Positions 47,403 through 57,645 are shown, numbered from the stretch's first letter. The stretch: DNA of 64,000 nt from Hoylesella nanceiensis DSM 19126 = JCM 15639 (GCF_000379965.1 NZ_KB904328.1:496001-560000); one strand, 5' to 3'. The notes: generated by a model from the sequence alone, not told the origin. Made by a program: numbers and translations.

Positions 47403-47705
47403 CAAAAAGACAATTTGTGCAAATAAAATTCTTATTCAAACGGAGAAAGATAAAGTAGATTTAGCTAAAGAGGAGTTGAGAAACTTTAAACAAGAGATAG
47501 AGCATTGGTATCCTGGAAATATGTGCTAATGTGGATTTTGCCGATAGATGTTCTAAATATTATCGCATAAAAAATGAGATTATTAGACAGTTGCATTTAC
47601 AGTTGCATTTCTTTAAGGTTTTCTTTCTTAATATGCGAACTTTGGGTATTATTATAGACTAAAACATACATATATTTCTTTACCATGAAGAGAATAAAGT
47701 TTGTA
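47403..47705. other. Remnant DNA without an intact gene
   Basis: A short frame (about 47410-47530) reads a charged coiled-coil-like fragment (KDKVDLAKEELRNFKQEIEH) ending in a stop. It may be a broken mobilization accessory gene. Otherwise AT-rich with no gene seen. Confidence 0.35.
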
Positions 47706-48182
47706 TTATTGTTTAAACATTATTATATTAGTACATAGGATGGCTAACTGTTTTTGTATAAACATAAGTTCAGGAGTAGTAGATGGGGTATCTGCTGTTA
47801 CCTTATTATCATCATTGAGATATACAGATATCCCTGCATGATTCTTATGTTTTTTAGATGGTTTAGGTTCTAAACAAATAGTTTGTTTTATCTTGTTATT
47901 TAACTCTCTAATATCTCCTGCTTTTAATAAAGCGTACCCATAGCGAGTATCATTAGGATTCCGTGCACGCATGCATCTGCTTTGTTCCTCCAAATCATAC
48001 CCCTCATTATCTCTCAATACTGAGATATAGTCCTCAGCTTTCCCAGACGGCATATACTCCCAACGAAATGCGGTAGGAGCCACCTTACCATTCTCAATAT
48101 AGGAAGGAGAATATATTATTCTTGCAACATTTTCATCGTCCTCTATTGGTACGCATTTAGGTCTGTGGTTTCGCTTAGTCAT
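47706..48182 (-). CDS. Unknown protein C of a three-gene island operon
   Basis: 158 residues, soluble, rich in Asn, Lys and Arg, with blocks ARIIYSPSYIENGKVAPTAF and RARNPNDTRYGYALLKAGDI. No catalytic motif or membrane segment is recognised. Its start overlaps the end of the 186-residue gene by 8 nt, so it is translationally coupled to it. Context suggests a fixed three-protein module (with 48175-48735 and 48737-49411) carried on mobile DNA, possibly defence or toxin-antitoxin. The function is unassigned. Confidence 0.7.
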   Translation of the reverse strand: MTKRNHRPKCVPIEDDENVARIIYSPSYIENGKVAPTAFRWEYMPSGKAEDYISVLRDNEGYDLEEQSRCMRARNPNDTRYGYALLKAGDIRELNNKIKQTICLEPKPSKKHKNHAGISVYLNDDNKVTADTPSTTPELMFIQKQLAILCTNIIMFKQ

Positions 48183-48735
48183 TTGTACTTAGCTTAGAGA
48201 TAAAATTATATAATTCGTTTGGTGTAAATTTAAAGTTACCTTTTTCAGAAAGTTTATCAATAGTTCCTTTGAAGTAGATAACTTCATCCTTAGACAAAGT
48301 TATTCCTGCTATATTCTTATTTTTGGTATAGTCTAAATATAAATTACCATTAGCTTGTGGAAACACTGAAATATTTTCAATATCACTATCTGTACAAATA
48401 TTTAGAACCTTTTTAAACTCAGTAATAACCTCAGAATTAATGCTTTGACTCTTGAAACCATCCCAACCTTCCTGCAAACAAGCCAAATCATCTACTCTTT
48501 GCCACATGGCTTGAACTTTCTCGCGCCCTGCTGCACCTAACTTAGAATTTCTTTGAACCTCTATTAGGGGTACTGAAAAATTATGGGCTTCTGTACAAGT
48601 AGCATTTGAAAATAAAAAGAAAATAAAAAGAAAAGTTCCTACATCAAAGATTGGCTCTAAAAATGTAAAAAGATTAATCTCGTTTTGTGGAATTATATCT
48701 TTACTATCATCTGCAAAAAACGCATCCATTTCCAT
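48175..48735 (-). CDS. Unknown protein B of the island operon, one hydrophobic segment
   Basis: 186 residues. A hydrophobic stretch near the N-terminus (about 24-45, FLEPIFDVGTFLFIFFLF) is followed by a domain with the pattern DDLACLQEGWDGFKSQSINS and FPQANGNLYLDY. I associate the L..L..GWDG..S..I pattern with a widespread small domain of unknown function on mobile elements. It starts 1 nt after protein A's stop and overlaps protein C. Probably membrane-anchored. Confidence 0.7.
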   Translation of the reverse strand: MEMDAFFADDSKDIIPQNEINLFTFLEPIFDVGTFLFIFFLFSNATCTEAHNFSVPLIEVQRNSKLGAAGREKVQAMWQRVDDLACLQEGWDGFKSQSINSEVITEFKKVLNICTDSDIENISVFPQANGNLYLDYTKNKNIAGITLSKDEVIYFKGTIDKLSEKGNFKFTPNELYNFISKLSTND

Positions 48736-48736
48736 A

Positions 48737-49411
48737 TTACATTTCTTTTTTTCTCATTAATTTAATAACATTCTCAGACATAGACCATCTCCACACATCA
48801 AATACTCTTTGATTTAGTTTGCTTACTTTATCCTTAAAAGGATGAGATGCATCAGTCTTTGTGGATGTTATAATTGTATACTCTATAGTATCAACACCAT
48901 CTTTACAAGAAAAATGAACTTTTGTTATTATTAAAAAATCATCTATAGATTGAGTATGGGTTTCATTTTCATTGATAATAGAATTAAAATCTTTTGAGAA
49001 CAATACTTGTTTCATCCAACTTTCACCCTTACTACTCTCATGTTTAATGTTATATTTATTAGTTTTAATAATAGAAGTAGTCGTTATTATATTCTTTAGT
49101 TTATTTTGTACTTGACAAATGAGGTCTATAGTATCGCTTTGATCTTCAAAAGATTGATAATCTACTTTTGGAATAGATAGGAAAATACTATTTTTTCCAA
49201 CAAACAAAAACGAAGAGCCTTTTTCAAAAGTCAATCCCACATCGTTGATATCTTTAACTCTCCAACCGCCATTTTTTAAAATAATAATAACTTTCTTATG
49301 TGAAGTACTTAAAATTTCTTTTTCAAATGAGCAGAGTATTGTCACACTATAGAGAAACGTTTTGTTAAAAATTTCTCTTTCTTGATGTGTAATGTTCATT
49401 GAATTCTTCAT
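48737..49411 (-). CDS. Unknown protein A of the island operon (TIGR04255-like?)
   Basis: 224 residues, beta-rich in appearance, with no signal peptide. The C-terminal helix (SKLNQRVFDVWRWSMSENVI) is reminiscent of the end of TIGR04255-type proteins, which are commonly paired with GWDG-type small proteins; this is a weak, unverified resemblance. It is the first gene of the operon. DNA here is visibly AT-rich compared with the flanking chromosome, which supports horizontal origin. Confidence 0.65.
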   Translation of the reverse strand: MKNSMNITHQEREIFNKTFLYSVTILCSFEKEILSTSHKKVIIILKNGGWRVKDINDVGLTFEKGSSFLFVGKNSIFLSIPKVDYQSFEDQSDTIDLICQVQNKLKNIITTTSIIKTNKYNIKHESSKGESWMKQVLFSKDFNSIINENETHTQSIDDFLIITKVHFSCKDGVDTIEYTIITSTKTDASHPFKDKVSKLNQRVFDVWRWSMSENVIKLMRKKEM

Positions 49412-50060
49412 AAAGTCATATATAAATATGGTACAAAGGTAATAAAAAAAAAGAGAACTATGGTAATTTTTAGTTTTATTTATGATCCTCTATAATTCTA
49501 TGTAAACTGTATCAAAGGTTGCCTGCATATAAGTAGAGAATAAGCTACAGATATCATTATTGCTTTTAATATCTTTGTATTTTACCATTATATAATGCGA
49601 CTGAAAATATTATAGCTTGAATTATATATTGCATCCTATTTTTTTTATACTTAGACATACAGGATGAAAGTGAAAGATTATATTTATAACCTTCATTATA
49701 ATAATTAAACCACATTGAAACATCATTATGTACGAATTTTAAAAAAGAATACGTTTTATCCCGTACTCCCCCGTCTGGAAATGGAACAATTTGAGAAAGT
49801 GACTTTATTCTTGATATTATTTTTTAGGTCTAAAGAGCTGATAGTATCTTTGTTTTTCCGTTAGTTTATTACTAGTACAGGTGCAATTTTATTACACCTT
49901 TAATTAAATATATATCCAAGATGAAGCCTTATGTAGAGATGGCTATAAAATTAGACAGCCACCGCATGAAAGGTTATGAGGAGTTTATAAAAAAATAAAG
50001 AATAAAAGGATAGCATTATTCAGATAAAAAACTATAACGTTACAAGATAAATAGGCTAAA
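49412..50060. other. AT-rich region with a promoter and a 25-codon ORF
   Basis: A TATCTTTG promoter element is at 49845-49852. A hairpin GGTGCAAT/ATTACACC (about 49880-49900) follows, then a 25-codon frame at 49921-49998 (MKPYVEMAIKLDSHRMKGYE...). It may be the leader of the small gene at 50061. Nothing else is recognisable in 49412-49840. Confidence 0.4.
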
Positions 50061-50246
50061 ATGAATAGAAAGCATATTGCAAGAGAAGAAACTGAGCAGT
50101 TTAGTAAAGAGTTATATAAAGAGATTATAGCTTATGATTGGACTGAAGAGGAGGCTAATGGTATAGCTGGAAACATAGAGCGCCTGATAAATGATATTCT
50201 TCCTTATCAGACACCACAGTCGTATGCAGAGTTTTTAAATATGTAA
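50061..50246 (+). CDS. Small hypothetical protein (61 aa)
   Basis: Acidic helical protein (REETEQFSKELYKEIIAYDW, then EEANGIAGNIERLIND). It is preceded by a promoter and a short leader ORF on the same strand, and followed by the integrase remnant. It resembles small accessory proteins of Bacteroides elements, but no family is recognised. Confidence 0.5.
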   Translation: MNRKHIAREETEQFSKELYKEIIAYDWTEEEANGIAGNIERLINDILPYQTPQSYAEFLNM

Positions 50247-50309
50247 TCGCTAAGATTATAAATGCAATCTTCTCTTTTAAATACTTGTGTTAGTAACCAA
50301 GATTTGTGC

Positions 50310-50554
50310 AGAGCAGAACAGGAATTTAAGGAAAGTATGCTCGGTTACCGCTTGAAGAAAGATAGAAACATCAACTTCTTGGATTACTACCAGGCTTACA
50401 TAGATACTAACTCTAAGAAAGACCTACAAATGATGAAGATTGCCTTGAATCGATTTAAGGATTTTTTGAAGAGCAATATCTCGTTTATGAGTTCAGTATC
50501 AAGCCCAAACTAATAACCAAAGATACGATGGATCACTTTGTTGAATATATATAA
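50310..50554 (+). pseudogene. Truncated, frameshifted integrase remnant
   Basis: Reads RAEQEFKESMLGYRLKKDRN and ALNRFKDFLK, then in another frame EQYLVYEFSIKPKLITKDTM and FVEYI before a stop. It is nearly collinear with residues of about 100-185 of the intact integrase at 44969-46192, but in opposite orientation. The catalytic domain is gone. It marks an earlier related element. Confidence 0.85.
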
Positions 50555-50702
50555 TTAGTACTGGTGTATTTTCAAACTCCATACCTAACTCATGAAGTAT
50601 AGTATATATCGCATCCGATTTGTCGTGTCTCCCATTTGCATTTAAAACTACAATAAGGTGCTGTAATTTCTCTTGGAGCTTATAATATTCATCTGATAGC
50701 AT
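50499..50702 (-). CDS. Possible small protein (67 aa)
   Basis: The first 45 residues (MLSDEYYKLQEKLQHLIVVL...ILHELGMEFENTP) look like a helical protein; the rest runs antisense through the integrase remnant and has no protein-like character, so the original C-terminus may be lost. The upstream minus strand has only a weak TACCTTTA promoter-like element. Confidence 0.35.
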   Translation of the reverse strand: MLSDEYYKLQEKLQHLIVVLNANGRHDKSDAIYTILHELGMEFENTPVLIIYIQQSDPSYLWLLVWA

Positions 50703-51030
50703 CGTATTTTAATTTGATGTAAAGGTAATAATATTTGTTTTCTCAAGTTATTTATTTTCAAGTTTCTGCTAACTCTTTGCAAATTTCAATTTGAATCATC
50801 ATTGTTATCAATCGCTTTCAGTTTCTTCTCAGGTATAAGCCAGGTATAAACTTACAACAATATGTACTCTTTTGTGGCGTGAAAACTACTCTAAAGACAC
50901 CCATCGATTTCTTATAAAATTGCTTATTTCCATTCTTTCACCCACCCTTTCGCCCTCCATCTTTCTTCCCTTCCTCCCCTCAAATCATAAAAAGATGGAG
51001 TTTTTTGCATTGCTTTCCCCAAAAAAGCAG
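50703..51030. other. Junction between island remnant and chromosome
   Basis: No gene, hairpin or clear att repeat seen. Codon and base composition return to the chromosomal pattern after about 50.85 kb. Confidence 0.4.
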
Positions 51031-51038
51031 TATATTTG
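51031..51038 (+). promoter_or_regulatory. Promoter -7 element of the DUF4840-like gene
   Basis: TATATTTG with TTG about 18 nt upstream (51010-51012). It implies a leader of about 130 nt before the ATG at 51173. Confidence 0.5.
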
Positions 51039-51172
51039 TAGGAAGAAAACGAAGCTGACCCAACAAAGAGATTTCGCATTTTGACTGTACCAATCTACAT
51101 GAAACGAGGAACCCCTTACATTGTATCAGTATTCATAAAAAGTAGTATAATCAATTGAAACGCATACGAATT

Positions 51173-51832
51173 ATGAAACAACGATCATTTATTTTATTCG
51201 TCTTAGCCGTGTTTTGCATCGGTTTGATGTCGTCTTGTGATAGTGAAAACAACGGCGATGTTCGAGTGTTGACCAAAGAAGAGAAAGCAAGAGCTTTGAG
51301 TCTTACCGTTGGAGAATATACAACAGGCATGACCTTTGTGCTTAATCAGCTTTCTAAACCAGGCTCGAAGTATAACAAAGTAGACACCGTTCGCAACATA
51401 AAGTGCAGAGTGGCTAACGACACAACGCTCACCATCGCTTCTATTCCCATGCGAGCTTTGACCGACTTTATAAAAGACAGCAATTTGAAAGCAGCCTTAA
51501 ATCAAGTAGAAGCACAACCACTTGTTTGTAAAATCAACTTCTACGACGATGCTCCTATTTGTTTTCTTATAACAAAAATACAGCCTCAAACCTTCAAAGT
51601 GACATACGGAGGCAAGCAACACACAGTGGTTCAAAACTATGATGTGGCAGCTCCTTGGTCGTGGGGATATTATGATTACAAGTTTTCTAAGGATCTTTTT
51701 GCGATCGTTACTACTGGAAAGCTGACCGTAGATGGCGTAGAAGTGCCCCTACAAGCTACCACTATTGCGGTGAATACAACGCCCGATAATATCTATAGTG
51801 TAGACCTTTTACGAGCAAAATATAAGCAATAG
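51173..51832 (+). CDS. DUF4840-like lipoprotein
   Basis: 219 residues from the ATG at 51173; the frame extends six codons further to a TTG, which I reject. Lipoprotein signal with the lipobox LMSSCDSEN (Cys about 23). The mature part is beta-rich (LTVGEYTTGMTFVLNQ, GKLTVDGVEVPLQATTI), as in DUF4840 lipoproteins of Bacteroides and Prevotella. Surface or periplasmic; function unknown. A single gene at the chromosomal edge of the island. Confidence 0.75.
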   Translation: MKQRSFILFVLAVFCIGLMSSCDSENNGDVRVLTKEEKARALSLTVGEYTTGMTFVLNQLSKPGSKYNKVDTVRNIKCRVANDTTLTIASIPMRALTDFIKDSNLKAALNQVEAQPLVCKINFYDDAPICFLITKIQPQTFKVTYGGKQHTVVQNYDVAAPWSWGYYDYKFSKDLFAIVTTGKLTVDGVEVPLQATTIAVNTTPDNIYSVDLLRAKYKQ

Positions 51833-52013
51833 CACATCAACGAGATGTTTTAATGTGATAAAAGAAGGGAGAATAGCCACAGAGCTGCTCTCCCTTTTTC
51901 GTGTTCTCTCCCACCCTTTCCCCTCCCTTTTGCCCCTTCTCTCCCACTCATCATAACATATTTAAAAGCAGTGAGATAGACATTCCTTCCAAGAAGATAT
52001 TTGCGGATGCAGA

Positions 52014-52101
52014 AAAAGCGGTGATATTGCGCCCCAATTGCAATGTAATTGGTAGATAAAAGCAGTGCTATTATGAGCAAAAAGCATAGCAATTAGATAC
52101 A
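52014..52101 (+). repeat. 22-bp repeat array F (four units)
   Basis: Units at 52014, 52036, 52058 and 52080, starting aaaagcggtgatattgc, aattgcaatgtaattg, aaaagcagtgctatta and aaaagcatagcaatta. A further isolated unit-like sequence (aaaagcagtgagatag) lies at 51964, out of phase. It is in the 477-nt gap between the DUF4840-like gene and susD, which otherwise holds only a terminator. Confidence 0.8.
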
Positions 52102-52238
52102 TAAAGGCAGAAAGCCGTTAAATAAAGCATTTTAAATGCGCTACAATCGATTAATATAGTTCGATGTGAGCATTGTGTTGCGAAAGCAAATAGAAGCAGT
52201 TAGAGGCAAAGAAAACGGCAATGAGGCGACAAAAAGCA

Positions 52239-52280
52239 ACGAGCGAGACACCCATAACATAGTGTCCCGCTCGTTTTGTA
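52239..52280 (-). terminator. Bidirectional terminator after susD
   Basis: Arms ACGAGCGAGACAC (52239-52251) and GTGTCCCGCTCGT (52262-52274), 13 bp with one mismatch. A T tract follows on the plus strand and TTGCTTTTTG on the minus strand. Confidence 0.75.
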
Positions 52281-52309
52281 TCGTTAAATATAATCTATTT
52301 CACCGATAA

Positions 52310-54073
52310 TTATTCCCAACCAGGGTTTTGTGTTAGTTGCTTGTTAAGCACCAATTCTTGTTTAGGAATAGGATATAAGAAACGACGATCGTTGGTTTTC
52401 CATTGTCTTCCTGCATCATCAAGCTTCTTAGCAGCCTTGTATTGGTATAGATATGTTGCGCCATTGTATTCTATTGTTGGGCGACCTGTTTGGCTATCGA
52501 ATGTGCCTGCAGGGAATCCGCTGATAGATTGTGGTGTAATCTTAATACCAAACATTGTTTTTGGATTAGACATTAGCTTCATTGCGTTCCAACGTTTGAG
52601 GTCATCAAGGCGGAATCCTTCAGCAATAAGCTCAATTCGGCGTTCACGTCTAATCTCATAAAGAAGATTAGAGAGTGTATAACCATAATCAATAGGCTTC
52701 GCATCGGTAACAGGAGATGTGGTTAAGTGAGGCATTCCCACACGGTCACGCAACTTGTTGATGGTCTTATCAAGCACAGCTTGTGTGCAAGTGTTCAATT
52801 CTGCATTCGCTTCGGCATTGATTAACAACACTTCTGCATAACGATAAACGAACCAGTCGAATGTAGAGTTACGTGCTTCTTGTTGCACAGTGTTTGCATG
52901 ATGGAACTTAACGCAGTCGTAACCCGTTACAGCTTTGCTCGATCCTACTCTATTTGCAGGCTCGTTAGCAATGCGTTCGCCGTTGCGTACATAGTATGGT
53001 TTGTGACTATTGTCTACAATTTGATACAAACGGGGGTCACGATTGGTTATTTCTTGTTCTAAATCGTCGTCGCCTGCATAGCCAGAACCACTGTTGTAGA
53101 TAGGTGTTCCGTCTTTCATTAAGAACGATTCGATAAAGTCTTTAGATAAACCCATACCGCCATTTTGTGCTTGTCTACCTAATTCGTGAGTCAAAACACC
53201 TGTTTCATAGAAACGAGCAAGAATACATTCTTTGTTGGTTGAAAGGTCTTCTTGGGTGAATTGGTTTGAATAGTAGAGTGGATAATTAGCGTAAGGAAGT
53301 TGGTCGCAACCTGTATCTGTACCCTTCACGATGTCGAATTTGCCACTGTCCATCAATGTATCGGTTTGTGCCACCGCTTCTTTTAATAGCGCATTAGCCG
53401 CTAAGTCGCCTGTACCTGTTTGGTTGTGGTATTTCTTATAAGTACCAAAGTGAAGATAGATGCGTGCCAATTGGGTACGTGCAGCTTCTTTGTTGAGGCG
53501 TCCAGACTCTGATAATGACTTCTCAGGAAGCCATCTTATAGCAAATTTAAAGTCCTCGATAACATGCTTAAGCACTTCGTCTTGAGGGTCACGGCCTTTA
53601 TATAGTTGCTCTTTATCATCGGTTTGAAGGTCTGAATCATAGTAAGGCACGTCGCCAAACATCTTCAATTTGTTGAAATAATGCAAGCCACGGAAGAAGC
53701 GAACCTCTGCAACATACTTGTTAATTTCATCTTGACTGCCTTGAACTTTATTGTAACGTTTCATAAAGTAGTTGCAATTTCTGATGTCGTCCCAATACCA
53801 TCCGTTTCCTGCAGATGCCTCTGTGGGTACAGTCATCTCATCAAATAGATAAGAACTATAGTTAGTTGTAACGAAGTTATCACTCACATTGTCGAGCGAA
53901 GCCGATGGACTGCTCAATGCTCCGTATAGTCCGTTGGCATAAAGTTTTAAGTCTTTGGTTGTGTTCCAGTATGTTTGATCTGTGAAAGAGTCAAGCGGAG
54001 ACAAGTCTGTATAATCACACGCAGCTGCCATTCCTGCAAGTAATGATAGTGCGATATAATTTTTAAATTTCAT
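52310..54073 (-). CDS. SusD/RagB-type nutrient-binding outer-membrane lipoprotein
   Basis: 587 residues from the ATG at 54073 (MKFKNYIALSLLAGMAAACD, lipobox Cys about 20). TPR-rich SusD fold with family blocks EVRFFRGLHYFNKLKMFGDV, LNKEAARTQLARIYLHF, VYRYAEVLLINAEANAEL and EIRRERRIELIAEGFRLDDL, ending in LNKQLTQNPGWE. It caps the SusC pore and captures glycan or other oligomers. The gene follows susC by 28 nt. No glycosidase or regulator is next to the pair, so the substrate cannot be inferred. Confidence 0.92.
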   Translation of the reverse strand: MKFKNYIALSLLAGMAAACDYTDLSPLDSFTDQTYWNTTKDLKLYANGLYGALSSPSASLDNVSDNFVTTNYSSYLFDEMTVPTEASAGNGWYWDDIRNCNYFMKRYNKVQGSQDEINKYVAEVRFFRGLHYFNKLKMFGDVPYYDSDLQTDDKEQLYKGRDPQDEVLKHVIEDFKFAIRWLPEKSLSESGRLNKEAARTQLARIYLHFGTYKKYHNQTGTGDLAANALLKEAVAQTDTLMDSGKFDIVKGTDTGCDQLPYANYPLYYSNQFTQEDLSTNKECILARFYETGVLTHELGRQAQNGGMGLSKDFIESFLMKDGTPIYNSGSGYAGDDDLEQEITNRDPRLYQIVDNSHKPYYVRNGERIANEPANRVGSSKAVTGYDCVKFHHANTVQQEARNSTFDWFVYRYAEVLLINAEANAELNTCTQAVLDKTINKLRDRVGMPHLTTSPVTDAKPIDYGYTLSNLLYEIRRERRIELIAEGFRLDDLKRWNAMKLMSNPKTMFGIKITPQSISGFPAGTFDSQTGRPTIEYNGATYLYQYKAAKKLDDAGRQWKTNDRRFLYPIPKQELVLNKQLTQNPGWE

Positions 54074-54101
54074 AATAAAATTGTTTTTAGAAGGTGACAC
54101 A

Positions 54102-57100
54102 TTAGAATGTTAGATTCAAACCTACAGCAATTTTCTTGTTAATTGGGTAGGTCATGTTGCTTAAAGTCTCAGGATCAAACGCCTTTATGAGCGAAGTGAA
54201 GGTGAATAGGTTTTCACCTGTGATGTAAACTCTAAGACGTGAAACACCAATCTTGCTAACAATAGATTTAGGAAGGGTGTATCCTAAGGTTACATTCTTA
54301 AGTCTACAGTAGCTTGCATTTTGCAAATAGCGTGTACTAACAGTACGGTTACCTCTGTTTGCCCATCCTAATTTAGGGAAGTATGCACCTGTGTTCTCTG
54401 TAGTCCAATAGTCGAGAGATGTTGTAAGCGGTGTTTGCCACTCGTCAGTGAAGCCCCAAAACGCTGCAGTACCAGAGCCTGGGAACCAATCACGCTTACC
54501 AATTCCTTGCCAGAACATTTCGAAGTCGAATCCTTTATACTCGAGTCCAGCTGTAATACCATAAGCAAAGCGAGGTGTTGAGTTACCAATTATCTTTCTA
54601 TCACCAGGGTTTGCCAATGTGTTGTCGCCTATATCGATCTTGTTATCGTTGTTTAAGTTCTCGAAACGAACGTCACCTGCTCCCCATTTACCACCATATA
54701 GGTAAGATTGGTTAACGTGATCTGTAGCCTCTTGGTCGCTTTGGAAGAGTCCATTAGATACAAATCCCCAGATTTCATTCATCTTACGTCCTTCGTAATA
54801 TTGGCTAATTAGGCCTGTAGGGTTATTGAACTTGGTGATAGTTGATTGATAATCAGATAGCACACCCTTAACATGATAAGACAAACCGCATGCTAAACGG
54901 TCGTTCCATTCCAATGAAACTTCCCAACCAACAGTCTTTAAGTTAGCTGCATTTTGGCGTGGAACGCCTGCTCCTAACACTGAAGGAAGCACCTCACCAT
55001 TGACAAGCATGTCTTTAGTATTACGACGATACCAGTCGAAAGAGAAGTTAAGACGATTGCGAAGGAATGTTGCATCGATACCTAAGTCAATCTGATTCAC
55101 TGTTTCCCATGTGAAAGAAGAGCTCACAAGACCTGGTGCTGTGATGGCAACAGGGCGTGTTCCGCCAAGGATTGCGCCATATTTGCTATTAATTCCATAG
55201 GTAGCAAGATATGGGAAGTTACCATCTACCACCTGATTACCCAAAGATCCGTACGAAGCACGTAGCTTTAAGTTGTCACACCAGTCCTTCATGCTTTCAA
55301 AGAACTTTTCTTCTGATGCACGCCAAGCCACAGAAACAGATGGGAAGAACTGATAACGATATCCTTTTTTGAATTTAGATGAACCGTCGTAGCGGCCGTT
55401 TAATTCAACAAGGTAACGTCCTTTATAGTCGTAGTTGATACGAGCAAAGGCGCCATTAACCGACCATTGACCCATATTTCCATCGATATTCATATCTCCT
55501 GTTGCCTGATTGACAGCTGGATTGTTAGAATCTATCAAGTCTTTTCTACCTCCAAAGTAGTAATCGGTGCGTTTTTTCTCTTGGTTATAACCCAACATAA
55601 ACTTAAAGTTATGCGCTTTTTGGTCTAAAGAGAGAGCATATTCTGCAAACGCATTGAATGAAGAATAGTAGTCGTTATTGCTCACTTTGGTTACACTACT
55701 TGGGTTAGTCCAAGGATAATAGTTTTCAGTTCCTGGTACAGCAGTGTAGTCGTAGAAGTTACGAACGTGCTGAGTTGAAGCCCAACCATAGTAGTTCCAT
55801 GTGTAGTCGGCATTGATAACAAGACCTTTAAGCGGAGTAAGTTTCACGCCAGCAGTCATCCAAAGGTCGTTTTGACGAGAGCTTGCGTTACCGCCTTGAG
55901 CCTGAATTGCAACAGGGTTAGTGAAGTTTCCTTGTCCAGCATAATGGCCATCGGGGTGCTTAACAGGCATTAATGGACTCAAGTCTGATTTCATCATACC
56001 GCTATAAGCAGAGATACCAGAGTATGCAGTCGAGTTCATTGCAGTTGTTCCACCTGTTGGATGCATTTCAGTTGTATAGGTATGAGCGATCTTAGCCGAC
56101 ACTTCCATCCATGGAGTTAATTCAGATGTGATGTTAATGTTAGCGTTATACTTGTTGTATTTCTCGTTTGTTGCCTTTAAAATACCGCCTTGATTGTTTG
56201 CGCCGAGCGAAACATAGTAGCGAGTTTTTGACTTCCGCCGCTAATACTTGCGTTATAAATTTGCGAGAACGATGTTTTATAAAGCTCTTTCCACCAGTCT
56301 GTGTTACCATTATAGCCATATTTGAATGTACTATAGCTCTTATCGAAGAAAACAGGCTGATCATAAGTGCCGTTCATGTATTTTTCTGTATACGAATAAA
56401 CCAATGGATTGAAGTAATGTCCACTACCACCGCTGTTTTGATAAGCGATGTCTATCATCTTAAGATAGTCTAATGAGTTGACATTATGCATTTCAACAGC
56501 GGGCTTTTGCCAGTATCCTGAAGCCGAGAACTGCACTGTTGGGCGAGAATTTAGCTTACCTTTCTTAGTGGTAATGAGGATAACTCCATACGCAGCACGT
56601 GCTCCATAGATAGCAGCAGAAGCCGCATCTTTAAGCACAGAGATAGATTCTATATCGTCGGGGTTCACTAAGTTGGCGTCCATTTGTACGTTATCCACCA
56701 ACACAAGCGGTCCTCCTCCGTTGAGAGACGTTGTACCACGAACGTTAAACGATGCTCCTGCGCCAGGAGCTCCACCCTTACCCATCGATACATTGAGGTT
56801 AGGTACAACACCTTGGAGGCCTTGTCCGAGGTTACTAATAGGTCTATTCTCGAGCACACTACCGCTAACTGAAGCCACAGCACCAGTTAAGTTGGCTTTC
56901 TTTTGTGTGCCATAACCCACAACAACCACCTCATTTAGGTCGTTAACGTCGCTTTGTAGGGTGATGCGCATGCCGTTTTGAGCTTTAGCACTGTGCGATT
57001 TAAAGCCCGTGTACGAGAAAGTGAGCTGCGTTCCGGGTGCAACATTAATAGAGAAGTTACCATCTAAGTCGGTAACAGTTCCTGCAGAACTACCCGTTGC

Positions 57101-57304
57101 ACGTACAGTTACACCAATAAGAGGCTCTCCTGTGTTACTAAGAACCGAGCCTTTGATTTGCTCTGCAGGCCGTGTTTGTTGAGTGATAGTGTTAGATGCT
57201 CCTACCGAAACAGCGGGAAGGAGTAGCATTCCACACACTAAGGTGGTGCTTCGCAATAGATGATTGAAGCTCATCTGTTGCGTCTTGTAGGTTAATCTTT
57301 TCAT
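54102..57304 (-). pseudogene. SusC/RagA TonB-dependent transporter, frameshifted
   Basis: Together about 1068 residues. The N-terminal piece (57304-56177) has a signal peptide, carboxypeptidase-like CNA domain (GSVLSNTGEPLIGVTVRATG), TonB box-like VVVVGYGTQKK and plug domain (SISVLKDAASAAIYGARAAY). The C-terminal barrel (to 54102) ends in INKKIAVGLNLTF. The reading frame is lost at a run of five A on the coding strand (56229-56225): one extra A restores SGGSQKTRYYVSLGANNQGG, the normal plug-barrel sequence. The rest is intact, so a sequencing error, a very recent mutation or homopolymer slippage are all possible. Confidence 0.88.
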
Positions 57305-57387
57305 ATTTATGTTTATCAAAAAAGGTTTATTGTCTCTTCAATACAGAGGTTTAAAGCGTGTTTAGTGATTTAAGTCAACTGTAAATG

Positions 57388-57395
57388 CAAATATA
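57388..57395 (-). promoter_or_regulatory. Promoter -7 element of susC
   Basis: TATATTTG on the minus strand, about 84 nt before the ATG at 57304. The -33 side is weak. Confidence 0.5.
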
Positions 57396-57645
57396 TGGAA
57401 AGATTTTTGTAAATCATCTCTGCGCAGCTTTCATTCTTAGTTAAATAGTTTAAAGTATTGAGAATAAAAGAGAAAGACTATTTTTGCTACCTTATTATAT
57501 AAGAAAAAGACACCAGCCACTCTCCCATTTTGATACTTTTAGTGCAAAAAAAGTAGACAACATGTAGGCAAAATAAAAGCTCTTACAAGCACCTTGCACA
57601 CCTGTTGCATTGCCTGTAAGAGCTAAAAGAATTTGTTGTTGTTCT

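Noticed and set aside
49775-49790. Third att core (ccgtctgg) in the older island
   Set aside because: Only six to eight bases match the core GTCTGGGTAC, with no symmetry or integrase gene next to it.
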